Shown here: positions 6,886 to 13,455 of the stretch, in pieces
How the letters are laid out: every line of letters begins with the position of its first letter
Numbering within the stretch: the stretch's first letter is position 1
DNA from: an uncultured Paraprevotella sp.
GTDB taxonomy: Bacteria; Bacteroidota; Bacteroidia; Bacteroidales; Bacteroidaceae
Assembly: GCA_910584955.1 (NCBI GenBank)
Contig: CAJUDC010000065.1
Location: forward strand, 1-13,455
DNA: 13,455 nt
Direction: 5' to 3'
Notes under the pieces: generated by a model
The model's database searches: none
Seen by the model: only the letters and a program-made list of their open reading frames with translations
What the model was told of the DNA's origin: nothing
Position numbers and translations under genes: made by a program

Positions 6886-8085
6886 ATGGTAAAAAAGATT
6901 TTCAGAAGACACGGACACCGATTCATGCTTGCCGGTCTCTTACTGACCGCGCTCCTGCTCACCGGCACAATACTCCTTTATAAAGGACTGGGCTGGCAGG
7001 CAGATTTCGAAATTACGGACGACTTGGGCGGCAGCATCTTCCCTTCCGCCATTCTGTCGACAGCCACTACCGACGCGTTAATCGTCAAACCGACCGACAC
7101 GCTCTACGTGGGCAATCCGAAATCCGTCATATCCATACGCCTGCAATGCCCGCAGCCCAACAGCAGGGTGCGCATCGAAGTAAGCGAGACTCCCTTTTTC
7201 CGAAATTCCGTTTCCGAATTTATCCTGCCGCGCAAAGGGGCCACATATACCATCTATCCCGATATGATATGGAATTATGAAGCCTTACGGGGCAACGACA
7301 TGGCAGAACCCGTCAGTGTGGCCGTCCAAGTGAAGATAAACGATCAAAAACCAACCCATCGTGTCCGTACATTCTCCGTACGAAGTATTAACGAATGCCT
7401 GCTGGGCTACGTGGGCGGCGACAACAAATACCATTCGACAGCCGTTTTCTTTGCCGCATACGTCAACGAAGAAAACCCGCTCATCGACGAGATCCTGCGG
7501 GAAGCATTGAATACGGGTATCGTCAACCGTTTCAGCGGTTATCAAAGCAAACAATCCGGTTCGGTGGACAAACAGGTCTATGCTCTCTGGCACGTGCTGC
7601 AAAAGCGCAGGTTCCGATACAGTTCCATCTCTTACAGCAGCCTGTCGAGCAATCTGGTCTTCTCACAACGGGTACGTACATTCGAGGATGCCCTGAAATC
7701 ATCGCAGGTAAATTGTGTAGACGGCAGTGTGCTCTTCGCATCACTGCTGCGTTCCATCAATATCGACCCCGTCCTGGTACGCCTGCCCGGACACATGTTT
7801 GTGGGGTACTACACCGATGTCAAACACGGTGACATCCACTTTCTGGAGACCACCATGATCGGCGACATCGACCTGGAAACTCTTTTCCCGGAGATCGGCA
7901 CGGACTCCACCGCCGTAAAGCAGTCGCAGAACGACCTTTCGCACCTTTCCTTTGAGAAATCAAAAGCCTATGCCCACCGGAAATACGAAGCACAAAAAGA
8001 AAATTTCGGCGCGGACAAACGCAACTATATGTTCCTGGAAATCTCCCGGGACATACGCCGCATCATACAGCCCATCGGAAAGTGA
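6886..8085 (+). CDS. Membrane-anchored transglutaminase-like protein
   Basis: A 399-residue protein with an N-terminal membrane anchor (positive start MVKKIFRRHGHRF, helix about 13-32) and the rest predicted outside the cytoplasm. Residues about 60-165 look like a beta-sandwich of unknown role. The C-terminal half contains a transglutaminase/cysteine-protease-like core: VRTFEDALKSSQVNCVDGS with C277, then RLPGHMFVGYY with H303, then HFLETTMIG with E321. This gives a Cys-His-acid order typical of the superfamily, with all three residues present, so it could be active as a peptidase, amidase or cross-linking enzyme. The substrate is unknown. It is a single plus-strand gene, and its TGA (8083-8085) directly abuts the luxS stop on the other strand. 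No clear TAnnTTTG promoter is seen; TAACTTCG about 35 bases upstream is a weak match. Confidence 0.75.
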   Translation: MVKKIFRRHGHRFMLAGLLLTALLLTGTILLYKGLGWQADFEITDDLGGSIFPSAILSTATTDALIVKPTDTLYVGNPKSVISIRLQCPQPNSRVRIEVSETPFFRNSVSEFILPRKGATYTIYPDMIWNYEALRGNDMAEPVSVAVQVKINDQKPTHRVRTFSVRSINECLLGYVGGDNKYHSTAVFFAAYVNEENPLIDEILREALNTGIVNRFSGYQSKQSGSVDKQVYALWHVLQKRRFRYSSISYSSLSSNLVFSQRVRTFEDALKSSQVNCVDGSVLFASLLRSINIDPVLVRLPGHMFVGYYTDVKHGDIHFLETTMIGDIDLETLFPEIGTDSTAVKQSQNDLSHLSFEKSKAYAHRKYEAQKENFGADKRNYMFLEISRDIRRIIQPIGK

Positions 8086-8571
8086 TTATTCCTTCTCGGG
8101 ATAGTGCAATTGAGCCTCCGTAATTACCTCCAGCACTTCATGCAGGTATTTTGCGGCTTCCCAACGGGCCATGGGCAAATCCTGAAGCAGGTAGTTCCCG
8201 CAGTCCATGGGGGAGGCACCGGGCACGTCGCCGCCAAACCCGGCGATGAACCGGAAAGTTTCACACATAAGGTCCACCATGTCTTCCGCTTTCCAATCTC
8301 CTTTCACCAGCAGGTAATTGCCCGTCAGGCAGCCCATCGGCCCCCAATAGACAATGCGCTCACCCCATACGGGATGATTGCGCAGGAAAGTAGCTGCCAG
8401 ATGTTCTATCGTATGCAAAGCCGACGGAGCCAGGGCCGGCTCCCGGTTGGGTTCTTTCATCCGTATGTCGAACGTAGTTACCATTTCACCGCCCACTTTG
8501 TCTTTACGCGACACGTAAATGCCCCGCAGCAAACGGATATGATCGATTGTAAAACTCGGTATCTTCTTCAT
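8086..8571 (-). CDS. luxS: S-ribosylhomocysteine lyase LuxS
   Basis: Cleaves S-ribosylhomocysteine to homocysteine and 4,5-dihydroxy-2,3-pentanedione, the precursor of autoinducer AI-2, in the cytoplasm. The 161-residue length fits the family. The metal site is complete: H53 and H57 in ALHTIEHLAATFLRNH (E56 between them is conserved) and C124 in GASPMDCGNY. The catalytic cysteine is C81 in WGPMGCLTG. It lies 41 bases downstream of mtnN on the same strand, so the gene order gives two consecutive enzymes of the activated methyl cycle. The ATG at 8571 is preceded by A-rich sequence (AAAGAAAAAT) and an AAAAAAGG further upstream. The stop codon touches that of the convergent transglutaminase-like gene, leaving no spacer for a terminator. 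Confidence 0.97.
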   Translation of the reverse strand: MKKIPSFTIDHIRLLRGIYVSRKDKVGGEMVTTFDIRMKEPNREPALAPSALHTIEHLAATFLRNHPVWGERIVYWGPMGCLTGNYLLVKGDWKAEDMVDLMCETFRFIAGFGGDVPGASPMDCGNYLLQDLPMARWEAAKYLHEVLEVITEAQLHYPEKE

Positions 8572-8612
8572 ATTTTTCTTTGTTAATCCTTTTTTCCTGC
8601 TGGCAAGCCGGT

Positions 8613-9308
8613 TTACAGACGAAGCGGCAAGGCTTCCAGAAACCGACGGGTAACCTCAAACGAACGGGCGGCCATCTCCCCCCAGAAATTCTCATACTGC
8701 TGTTGGTGGTCTTCCACACCCGGCGTATCGCTGATAATGCGGAAACTGACAAAAGGCACCCCGTAACGATGGCACACTTGCGCGATGGCAGCCGACTCCA
8801 TATCCACGGCCAGCCCTTCGGGGAACCGGCTTTTGATGTCGTCCAGTTCGTCTCTCCGGGTAATAAAACGGTCGCCACTGCATATCAGTCCGCCGTGCAC
8901 AGGCGTATTGCCTCCAACCGAAAGGGCTACTCCGCACAAGATCCCGTTACCGGCAAACCGTTCGGGAAATCCCTGCACCTGCCCGTAGGCATTTCCGGGA
9001 CCGCACCACACATCGTGATACACCGTAAGGCAACCCACCACAACATCCATCACCTGCAACGACGTATCTATCCCCCCGGCCACACCGGTACTGATCACAC
9101 AGTCCGGGCGGAAAGAACGAACCAGCTCGGCGGTGCCAACGGCAGCATTCACCTTACCGATTCCACATTGCGTCAGCACAACGGTATGTCCGCCCAAGGT
9201 CCCCTGCAGATACGCGAACATCCGGTCTGCCGTTTCCCGTTTCTCATCCAAAAGAGATGCCAACAACTCGTACTCGGAGTTCATGGCCGTCAATATTCCT
9301 ATTTTCAT
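8613..9308 (-). CDS. mtnN: 5'-methylthioadenosine/S-adenosylhomocysteine nucleosidase
   Basis: Removes adenine from S-adenosylhomocysteine and 5'-methylthioadenosine in the cytoplasm, giving S-ribosylhomocysteine for LuxS. The 231-residue protein matches the family from the first residue (MKIGILTAMNSEYELL). Expected catalytic residues are all visible: E12 in MNSEYE, E171 in VDMESAAIAQ, and D194 in IISDTPG, equivalent to E12, E174 and D197 of the E. coli enzyme. The nucleoside-phosphorylase-like core VISTGVAGGID (71-81) and FVSFRIISD are also present. It is the first gene of a two-gene operon with luxS and has a good promoter 20 to 50 bases upstream. The start at 9308 gives the canonical N terminus. 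Confidence 0.96.
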   Translation of the reverse strand: MKIGILTAMNSEYELLASLLDEKRETADRMFAYLQGTLGGHTVVLTQCGIGKVNAAVGTAELVRSFRPDCVISTGVAGGIDTSLQVMDVVVGCLTVYHDVWCGPGNAYGQVQGFPERFAGNGILCGVALSVGGNTPVHGGLICSGDRFITRRDELDDIKSRFPEGLAVDMESAAIAQVCHRYGVPFVSFRIISDTPGVEDHQQQYENFWGEMAARSFEVTRRFLEALPLRL

Positions 9309-9328
9309 TATCCGATTATTTTTTAGGA

Positions 9329-9360
9329 CAAAAGTAGTAAAAAAATGCGGGCAACGGAAA
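9329..9360 (-). promoter_or_regulatory. Bacteroidota-type promoter for mtnN-luxS
   Basis: On the minus strand TACTTTTG (9336-9329) is a full match to the TAnnTTTG -7 box. Twenty bases upstream (9360-9357) is TTTC, three of four bases of the -33 box TTTG. Transcription would start near 9322, about 14 bases before the mtnN ATG. Confidence 0.65.
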
Positions 9361-9505
9361 GAGAGACTTCAAAAATGCACAAGAGATCCAACCGGAGACA
9401 CCCATCCGTCCGAATCCGGTTACAACCCTCATTTCCGACTGTCAGCCTACCGAAAACAGGCTTGTGGCGCGCATCTCAATCGGATCCGAAAAAGATAGAA
9501 ATTCT

Positions 9506-9537
9506 GTTGCTCGCCACTTCACAACGGGGCGAGCAAC
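9506..9537. repeat. Hairpin 1 of a repeated-arm cluster
   Basis: GTTGCTCGCC (9506-9515) and GGCGAGCAAC (9528-9537) are perfect 10-bp inverted repeats around a 12-base loop. The right arm lies inside a 16-base unit (9523-9538) repeated directly at 9545-9560, so this arm can also pair with the left-hand sequence of the next hairpin. Confidence 0.7.
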
Positions 9538-9543
9538 AAAATG

Positions 9544-9589
9544 AAACGGGGCGAGCAACACTTTTTTTCGTGATGCTCGCCCCGTTTTT
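9544..9589. terminator. Hairpin 2 of the cluster, probable terminator
   Basis: A 14-bp perfect stem (AAACGGGGCGAGCA at 9544-9557 with 9574-9587) continues, after one A-A mismatch, as CAC/GTG around a T-rich loop. On the plus strand it ends in TTTTT (9585-9589); on the minus strand in TTTCATTTTG. The likeliest use is ending minus-strand transcripts of the FHA gene, whose stop lies about 215 bases away. No plus-strand gene precedes it. Confidence 0.6.
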
Positions 9590-9805
9590 AGGTTCTACCG
9601 TACATAAAACAAGCTATCGGAAAACAACCGGAACAACGGCAATCCCCATCCCGGAAGCCCTTCAACAGACACGGAAAAATATATACAAGCAACCAAACAA
9701 GCTACAGATTGCCGACATCCTTTTCCGACGCAGCCAAAAGCCGCATTCCATACATGCTCCTACCCTCTCATTCTCTGCCATCGGCAGCAAGCCAGACCGT
9801 TTCGC

Positions 9806-10498
9806 TTAGGCCAAGAGGCTCAACAAAGTGGACATAAATACGACCACACCGATTACGGACAGTGCAAAGCAAACCAGTGCGGCTACGGCCCATTTGTGCT
9901 GCACCTGCCTGAAAGACTCCAGGCTGTCCCAGCGTTTGGCCTCCCAGGCCCAACGGTTTCCGTTGATGCCCAATATGATATTGACAATCAGTCCGACCGC
10001 CCATCCGATATAGGGTATCAGCACAATTAAAGGCCAATAAATCCCATTACACACGGCCCACAGCCAACCAAAATAAAAAGCGCCCCAGTTCCACCCGTCC
10101 ACCCGTTCGGACGACGGTGCGGATGCGGACGATACGGGCGCCTCCCCTGCTCCTCCATAGTTTGTGGATAGTGCCGGAACAGAGCCTGCGATACGGGTAG
10201 CTCCCGCCAATTCGGGGAAAAATTTACGTATTTCCGACCAGTTCAACTGATAATCTGTCCCCAGCACAATCTGATCACCCGGACTGATATATTGCTTGCC
10301 GCGATGAACACACCGATTATTAATATACGTACCGTTGGAACTGTTGTCCACAAAGACGAAACCGTTGCCCTCCTTGTAAATCACGGCATGATGCCGGCTC
10401 ACACTGGCATATCTGTCATTCACAACAATATCACAATCCACACCCCGTCCGATTCGGATCATAGGAACCGAATATTTGGTATTTGGCAATCGATTCAT
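9806..10498 (-). CDS. FHA-domain protein with C-terminal membrane segments
   Basis: A 230-residue protein that joins a phosphothreonine-binding FHA domain to a membrane anchor. The FHA domain covers about residues 12-90: MIRIGRG with R18, VSRHHAVI with S34 and H37, and DNSSNGTYIN with N55 and G56. These are the residues that normally contact the phosphopeptide, so binding is likely intact. A linker rich in A, S, G and P follows (about 98-132). The C-terminal part has an aromatic entry (WNWGAFYFGWLWAVCNGIYW, 136-155) and hydrophobic helices at about 152-178 and 203-229, joined by a charged loop (NRWAWEAKRWDSLESF). The FHA part would face the cytoplasm. The last region recalls small-membrane-domain families such as DUF2628, but this is uncertain. 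No Ser/Thr kinase or phosphatase lies in the window. It starts 49 bases after the repeat-protein gene and may be cotranscribed with it. Confidence 0.88.
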   Translation of the reverse strand: MNRLPNTKYSVPMIRIGRGVDCDIVVNDRYASVSRHHAVIYKEGNGFVFVDNSSNGTYINNRCVHRGKQYISPGDQIVLGTDYQLNWSEIRKFFPELAGATRIAGSVPALSTNYGGAGEAPVSSASAPSSERVDGWNWGAFYFGWLWAVCNGIYWPLIVLIPYIGWAVGLIVNIILGINGNRWAWEAKRWDSLESFRQVQHKWAVAALVCFALSVIGVVVFMSTLLSLLA

Positions 10499-10547
10499 AG
10501 CATCATCATATTAGAATATTGATAAACAACCTATCGTAAGGTATTGA

Positions 10548-11810
10548 TTATTTCAGTTCAAAAGGAATTGCCCGCTCTTTAGACAGATACACCACATAAT
10601 ATCCCGGCTCTTCCAGACGGAACATCAAGCTGGTGATACGGTTCACACTGGTCTCCACACTTTCAGGTTTCCGGCTGTTCTTCACCAGATCTTCATAGGA
10701 GAACAACGGACAGTCTTTCCATTCTTCGTCTTCCGACAGCTCCACTTTCAATACCGTTACTCCGCTCCAATCCCCTCCGTCAGCAAAGTTTGCCTCAAGC
10801 ACCACCTGATTCTTCAATGAATCAATCCGAAAGGCCGGAATATGCTTCGTACAGACACAAATCTTTTTCTCACCTCCGTCAGATACTTCTTTCGTACTGT
10901 CGGCAACAACCGGCAGACGATTCAGCGCCGTCTCGCCCCGTTGCAGTAACAAATCGAAACGGGGACGATAGTCATCGTTGAGTTTCTTTCTGTATTCGGT
11001 AATCTTCTGGGTCGGCACAACTTGTGACGAAGCGTTTGGTTTGGAAATGACTACATAATTATCTTCCGGGCGATCGCCGTAACTCAATTCCGTAATCATA
11101 CCTCCCACCGTCTGCCCGTCGGACATAAGCACTTCGTCCAGCAAGGGACTCTGCTCAAACAACGACTGATTAGGATTGAACCCTTCAATACGCTGTTTCT
11201 TGATCCGAGCAACATCTATCACCTCCACCCGGTTCTGTTCATTGAGTATACTGAATGTTTTCCCCGGACATTGTTCCACATATTGCCCGGCCACTTCGGA
11301 AGTGCCGTCACATTGTATATGATACACCAATCCTGAAAGGGCATTCTTAGCCCGTTGGTCGCGTTGAAGCGCCCGAATCAGGTTCCAGTTCAGTTCATAG
11401 TTATGCGGAGCCATATCCAAATATTTAATCACAGCTCCCGTCGCCAGTATACGCACGTCGCTGATCACCTGGGAACCGTTTCGGATTACGCTCAGCGTCA
11501 ATGTCCGGGCGTCACCCGTTCCGTTGTAAGCGTCGTGCTCGTCAGCCCAACGTTTCCAGGACGGTGACAATTCATCCACACGCCGCTCACGATCGACAAC
11601 GGACACATTGCCGGTATTCTGCAAACATATAACCGCCTCACGGGCTGCAAATACAAAATTTATGCCAGGCCGCTGCAACATCATGTAGCCTCGCAACACC
11701 GAACCGTCTGTCAAAACAACACGCTCCACAAGATCAAGCCCTTCATCGGCCCGGACCATGCCCGTCATCTCTACAAGAGCAAACAGCAATATAAAAAATC
11801 GATACCTCAT
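10548..11810 (-). CDS. Exported protein of four diverged ~47-residue DG/NG repeats
   Basis: A 420-residue exported protein. A signal peptide covers about 1-21 (FFILLFALVEMTGMVRA, then DEG). I see four related units: about 31-77 (VVLTDGSVLRGYM), 106-152 (LSVIRNGSQVISDV), 161-207 (LVYHIQCDGTSEVAGQYV, then CPGKTFSIL) and 226-275 (VLMSDGQTVGGMI). Each has a strand, a D/N-G turn, a second strand, often a P-G or similar turn, a third strand, and a V-x-x-I/L-x-x-x ending. They resemble the short beta repeat 'LKNGSxIxGxIxExxP' widespread in Bacteroidota exported proteins, whose function is unknown. The rest (about 310-420) is not recognised. It lies 113 bases after the lipoprotein gene, with GAAAGAAGAA before the ATG, and 49 bases before the FHA gene. 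Confidence 0.6.
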   Translation of the reverse strand: MRYRFFILLFALVEMTGMVRADEGLDLVERVVLTDGSVLRGYMMLQRPGINFVFAAREAVICLQNTGNVSVVDRERRVDELSPSWKRWADEHDAYNGTGDARTLTLSVIRNGSQVISDVRILATGAVIKYLDMAPHNYELNWNLIRALQRDQRAKNALSGLVYHIQCDGTSEVAGQYVEQCPGKTFSILNEQNRVEVIDVARIKKQRIEGFNPNQSLFEQSPLLDEVLMSDGQTVGGMITELSYGDRPEDNYVVISKPNASSQVVPTQKITEYRKKLNDDYRPRFDLLLQRGETALNRLPVVADSTKEVSDGGEKKICVCTKHIPAFRIDSLKNQVVLEANFADGGDWSGVTVLKVELSEDEEWKDCPLFSYEDLVKNSRKPESVETSVNRITSLMFRLEEPGYYVVYLSKERAIPFELK

Positions 11811-11895
11811 TTCTTCTTTCCTTTCATGGAGTCAAACACGAAACGGAGCCTTTCGCCCGCTCATGTGTACACAAGCAACCGAAAAGCTCTCCTCC

Positions 11896-11935
11896 CTATT
11901 CATATTCAAACAGCAAACACCAACTATTCATATTC
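11896..11935. repeat. 12-bp direct repeat at the lipoprotein gene's end
   Basis: CTATTCATATTC occurs at 11896-11907 and 11924-11935, 28 bases apart. The second copy contains the TAG stop and last codons of the lipoprotein gene; the first lies just past it. It may be the trace of a small tandem duplication. Confidence 0.6.
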
Positions 11936-12937
11936 TTTCAGATACACACTGTTGCGCTTGGAAACCAACTGCGGCACACTCCAGTCCGTAAGACCGGCAC
12001 CGCAGGCCTTCACATCTTCATCGCGTTCCGCCAGAACAAGCTCTTCTGCAAAATTGTTACTCGTCTCAGCCAAATCCGCAGTGTAAAGCCATTGCGCACC
12101 AGGTTCCAAATCAATCACAAAACCATTTGACAACATATATTTGTTTTGACCCGAAGAGGTATAATTGACTTTATATTTCAACGCATAATTCTTTGCGGGA
12201 AGCTCAAATTCATAACCATATACAGAATGTCCCTGAAAATCGCCGGGAGTAATCGTCACTAATCTATATGCCGTGAAACTTGTTCCGCCGCTTTTAAAAG
12301 ATGTCGTATAATTACCTCTCTCATCGAAAGTAAGATAATCACCCGTCTTTTGTACAGCAATTTCAAGTTCCGTAACGTCGCTGAATCGATGGATATTCTT
12401 AAAAAGATAAACAAAGAGTGCGCCGGCCGGTTTCACATCAATCGAAGCATTGCCTCCGGCTTCCGTTACCGTCAACGTCTGATGTCCTATTCCCATGATC
12501 TTTCTCTCATGCCCCAGCCAACCGGTATCGGTAAGCCTTACCGTACCCAGTTTATCCCGATTGTTCAGTGCCCAATATTCCAACGTCGTCTTGGTTCCGT
12601 TATGTCTCACCACATCGGAGATGGCATACACGGTGTAAACGCCCGGAGCCAGCCGAGGTTGCAACTTGGCCTGCTCCGTCCAATTGTTCAAAAAGACAGA
12701 ATCGCTGGCCGCCAGTTGTCCGTTGGTGTCGTAAAACAACAGGCGGGTTCTCAATTTGTATCCTTTATCCAACAACTCCAAGTCACCCGGATTAACGGCT
12801 TCAAAACTATTAATCACCGAAGAGGAATTTACGGCTACCTGAGATTCGTAGGCAATCACGATATCATCGTTACTACAAGATGTGAAAAAAACGGCCACAC
12901 CCATCAAAGCGCCTAAAATATATTGTCTTAGTTTCAT
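11924..12937 (-). CDS. Surface-type lipoprotein, possibly FimB/Mfa2-like
   Basis: A lipoprotein of 337 residues from the ATG at 12937 (an in-frame ATG at 12949 would add MTCI, which fits a signal peptide less well). The signal peptide MKLRQYILGALMGVAVFF leads to the lipobox FTSC, with the lipidated C21 followed by SNDD. Acidic residues just after the cysteine match the Bacteroidota signal for export to the outer face of the outer membrane. The mature part is beta-rich: SSSVINSF, KGYKLRTRLLFYDTNGQL, LAPGVYTVYAISDV, and later SIDVKPAGALFVYLF and FVIDLEPGAQWLYTADL. This layout recalls FimB/Mfa2-type fimbrial anchor lipoproteins, but the match is from style only. It sits 25 bases after the outer-membrane barrel gene, so the two are probably one operon. 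Confidence 0.7.
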   Translation of the reverse strand: MKLRQYILGALMGVAVFFTSCSNDDIVIAYESQVAVNSSSVINSFEAVNPGDLELLDKGYKLRTRLLFYDTNGQLAASDSVFLNNWTEQAKLQPRLAPGVYTVYAISDVVRHNGTKTTLEYWALNNRDKLGTVRLTDTGWLGHERKIMGIGHQTLTVTEAGGNASIDVKPAGALFVYLFKNIHRFSDVTELEIAVQKTGDYLTFDERGNYTTSFKSGGTSFTAYRLVTITPGDFQGHSVYGYEFELPAKNYALKYKVNYTSSGQNKYMLSNGFVIDLEPGAQWLYTADLAETSNNFAEELVLAERDEDVKACGAGLTDWSVPQLVSKRNSVYLKEYE

Positions 12938-12962
12938 AATACATGTCATATTGATTATATAA

Positions 12963-13455
12963 TTATTTTACTATATTGAACATCCATCCCAACGATACTT
13001 GAAAAGCACTGATCTTGCAAGGCAGATTGCCGGCCAAATCGCTTGTACCCAGATTGTAGCGGGCAGACATCGTGAAACCGTTCTTCATTCGATATTGTGC
13101 TCCGACAGAAATCTTCACATCATAGCCTTGCAGATCTTTGGTTCCCAACGAGAGGTTCGTAAAAACCAATTCGTCGGGACTGCGCCCGATGGTACCGGCA
13201 ACCGTAGGCCCTACTTCAATACAAAAGTCCGGGATAGGATAGAACTGCAACATAAGAGGGACCTCAAAGTAGGACATTGAAAGATTATCACTACCCTCGG
13301 TCTTGATTACATGTTGATCATATAATGCTTCCAATTGTACTCCAAACATACCGGTTCCTCCGGCACTGCTCTCAGACTTACGCCCGAAATGCGCATTTAA
13401 AACGGCACCGCCGTGAAAGCCGACACCCATCTTAGCGCCCATATCTCCCCCGGCG
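12963..13455 (-). CDS. Outer-membrane beta-barrel protein, partial (N terminus outside window)
   Basis: The reading frame is open from 12963 to the window edge. The residues before the internal ATG at 13442 read AGGD with no stop, so the true start and signal peptide lie beyond 13455. About 164 residues are visible, with alternating strands typical of an 8-stranded barrel of the PorT/OMP_b-brl_2 type: KMGVGFHGGAVLNAHF, FGVQLEALYDQHV, SYFEVPLMLQFYPIPDFCIEVGP, VKISVGAQYRM, FTMSARYNLGTSDL, and FQVSLGWMFNIV as the last strand near the C terminus. 'FEVPLML' and 'PDFCIEVGP' are characteristic phrases of the family. It belongs to the same strand run as the lipoprotein gene, 25 bases downstream. Transport or adhesion roles cannot be assigned; such proteins are often described only as porin-family. 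Confidence 0.85.
   Translation of the reverse strand, partial: AGGDMGAKMGVGFHGGAVLNAHFGRKSESSAGGTGMFGVQLEALYDQHVIKTEGSDNLSMSYFEVPLMLQFYPIPDFCIEVGPTVAGTIGRSPDELVFTNLSLGTKDLQGYDVKISVGAQYRMKNGFTMSARYNLGTSDLAGNLPCKISAFQVSLGWMFNIVK

Larger units (their letters stand above)
9337..9805. other. Intergenic region of about 470 bases with no convincing gene
   Basis: Apart from the upstream part of the mtnN promoter and the repeated hairpin cluster at 9506-9589, I see nothing supported. A plus-strand frame is open across most of it but has low-complexity, stop-poor composition with no recognisable domain, and it spans the hairpins. An AACCGGA/TCCGGTT inverted repeat near 9390-9422 is too widely spaced to call. 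Confidence 0.6.

Noticed and set aside
8580..9326. Plus-strand open frame of 248 codons opposite mtnN
   Set aside because: Its antisense strand encodes a full MTA/SAH nucleosidase with all catalytic residues; the plus-strand product is unlike any family.
9506..9589. CRISPR array
   Set aside because: There are only two direct copies of a 16-base unit with a 6-base spacer, and inverted copies flank them; this is a hairpin cluster.
9345..9809. Plus-strand open frame of 154 codons in the 9337-9805 spacer
   Set aside because: It runs through both repeated hairpins, has no domain or ribosome site, and is rich in R, T, P and S as expected of non-coding sequence.
10499..10547. Separate promoter for the FHA gene
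   Set aside because: No TAnnTTTG match was found in the 49-base gap, so cotranscription with the upstream gene is the simpler reading.
11864..11873. TGTGTACACA palindrome as an operator
   Set aside because: One 10-base palindrome with no second copy and no regulator nearby is not enough to call a site.

Overview
The window looks like a chromosomal segment from a gut-type member of the Bacteroidales (Bacteroidota). Three things support this. Two promoters match the Bacteroidota pattern (-7 box TAnnTTTG), one ahead of rmuC and one ahead of mtnN-luxS. The protein set is typical of the group: a PepSY-like protein, a GEVED-like secreted protein, a fucosidase with a C-terminal discoidin-like domain, an OmpA/PorT-type beta-barrel and a lipoprotein whose cysteine is followed by acidic residues. 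Shine-Dalgarno sequences are also weak or absent before most genes. I cannot name the genus. I see no rRNA, tRNA, CRISPR array, insertion sequence or phage gene.

Layout, left to right. 1-110: two strong tandem hairpin terminators. 105-616 (minus): a decayed alpha/beta hydrolase with in-frame stops and frame changes. 634-1182 (minus): a GNAT acetyltransferase. 1251-4543 (minus): a glycan-degrading operon of a GH29 alpha-L-fucosidase, a secreted GEVED-like protein and possibly a 39-residue membrane peptide, closed by a hairpin terminator. 4680-6147 (plus): rmuC with a clear promoter. 6219-6659 (minus): a small exported PepSY-like protein. 6886-8085 (plus): a membrane-anchored transglutaminase-like protein whose stop codon abuts the stop of luxS. 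8086-9308 (minus): mtnN-luxS, which detoxifies S-adenosylhomocysteine and makes the AI-2 precursor. 9337-9805: about 470 non-coding bases with an unusual cluster of repeated hairpin arms. 9806-13455 (minus): a run of four co-directional genes encoding an outer-membrane beta-barrel (cut by the window edge), a surface-type lipoprotein, an exported protein made of four diverged ~47-residue repeats, and an FHA-domain membrane protein.

How the genes fit together. The fucosidase operon probably acts on host or dietary fucosylated glycans outside the cytoplasm. mtnN and luxS catalyse consecutive steps of the activated methyl cycle. The four-gene run at the right spans outer membrane, cell surface or periplasm, and inner membrane. 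It is the least understood and most interesting part of the window, although a shared function is only inferred from gene order. The rest is ordinary housekeeping or of unknown function.
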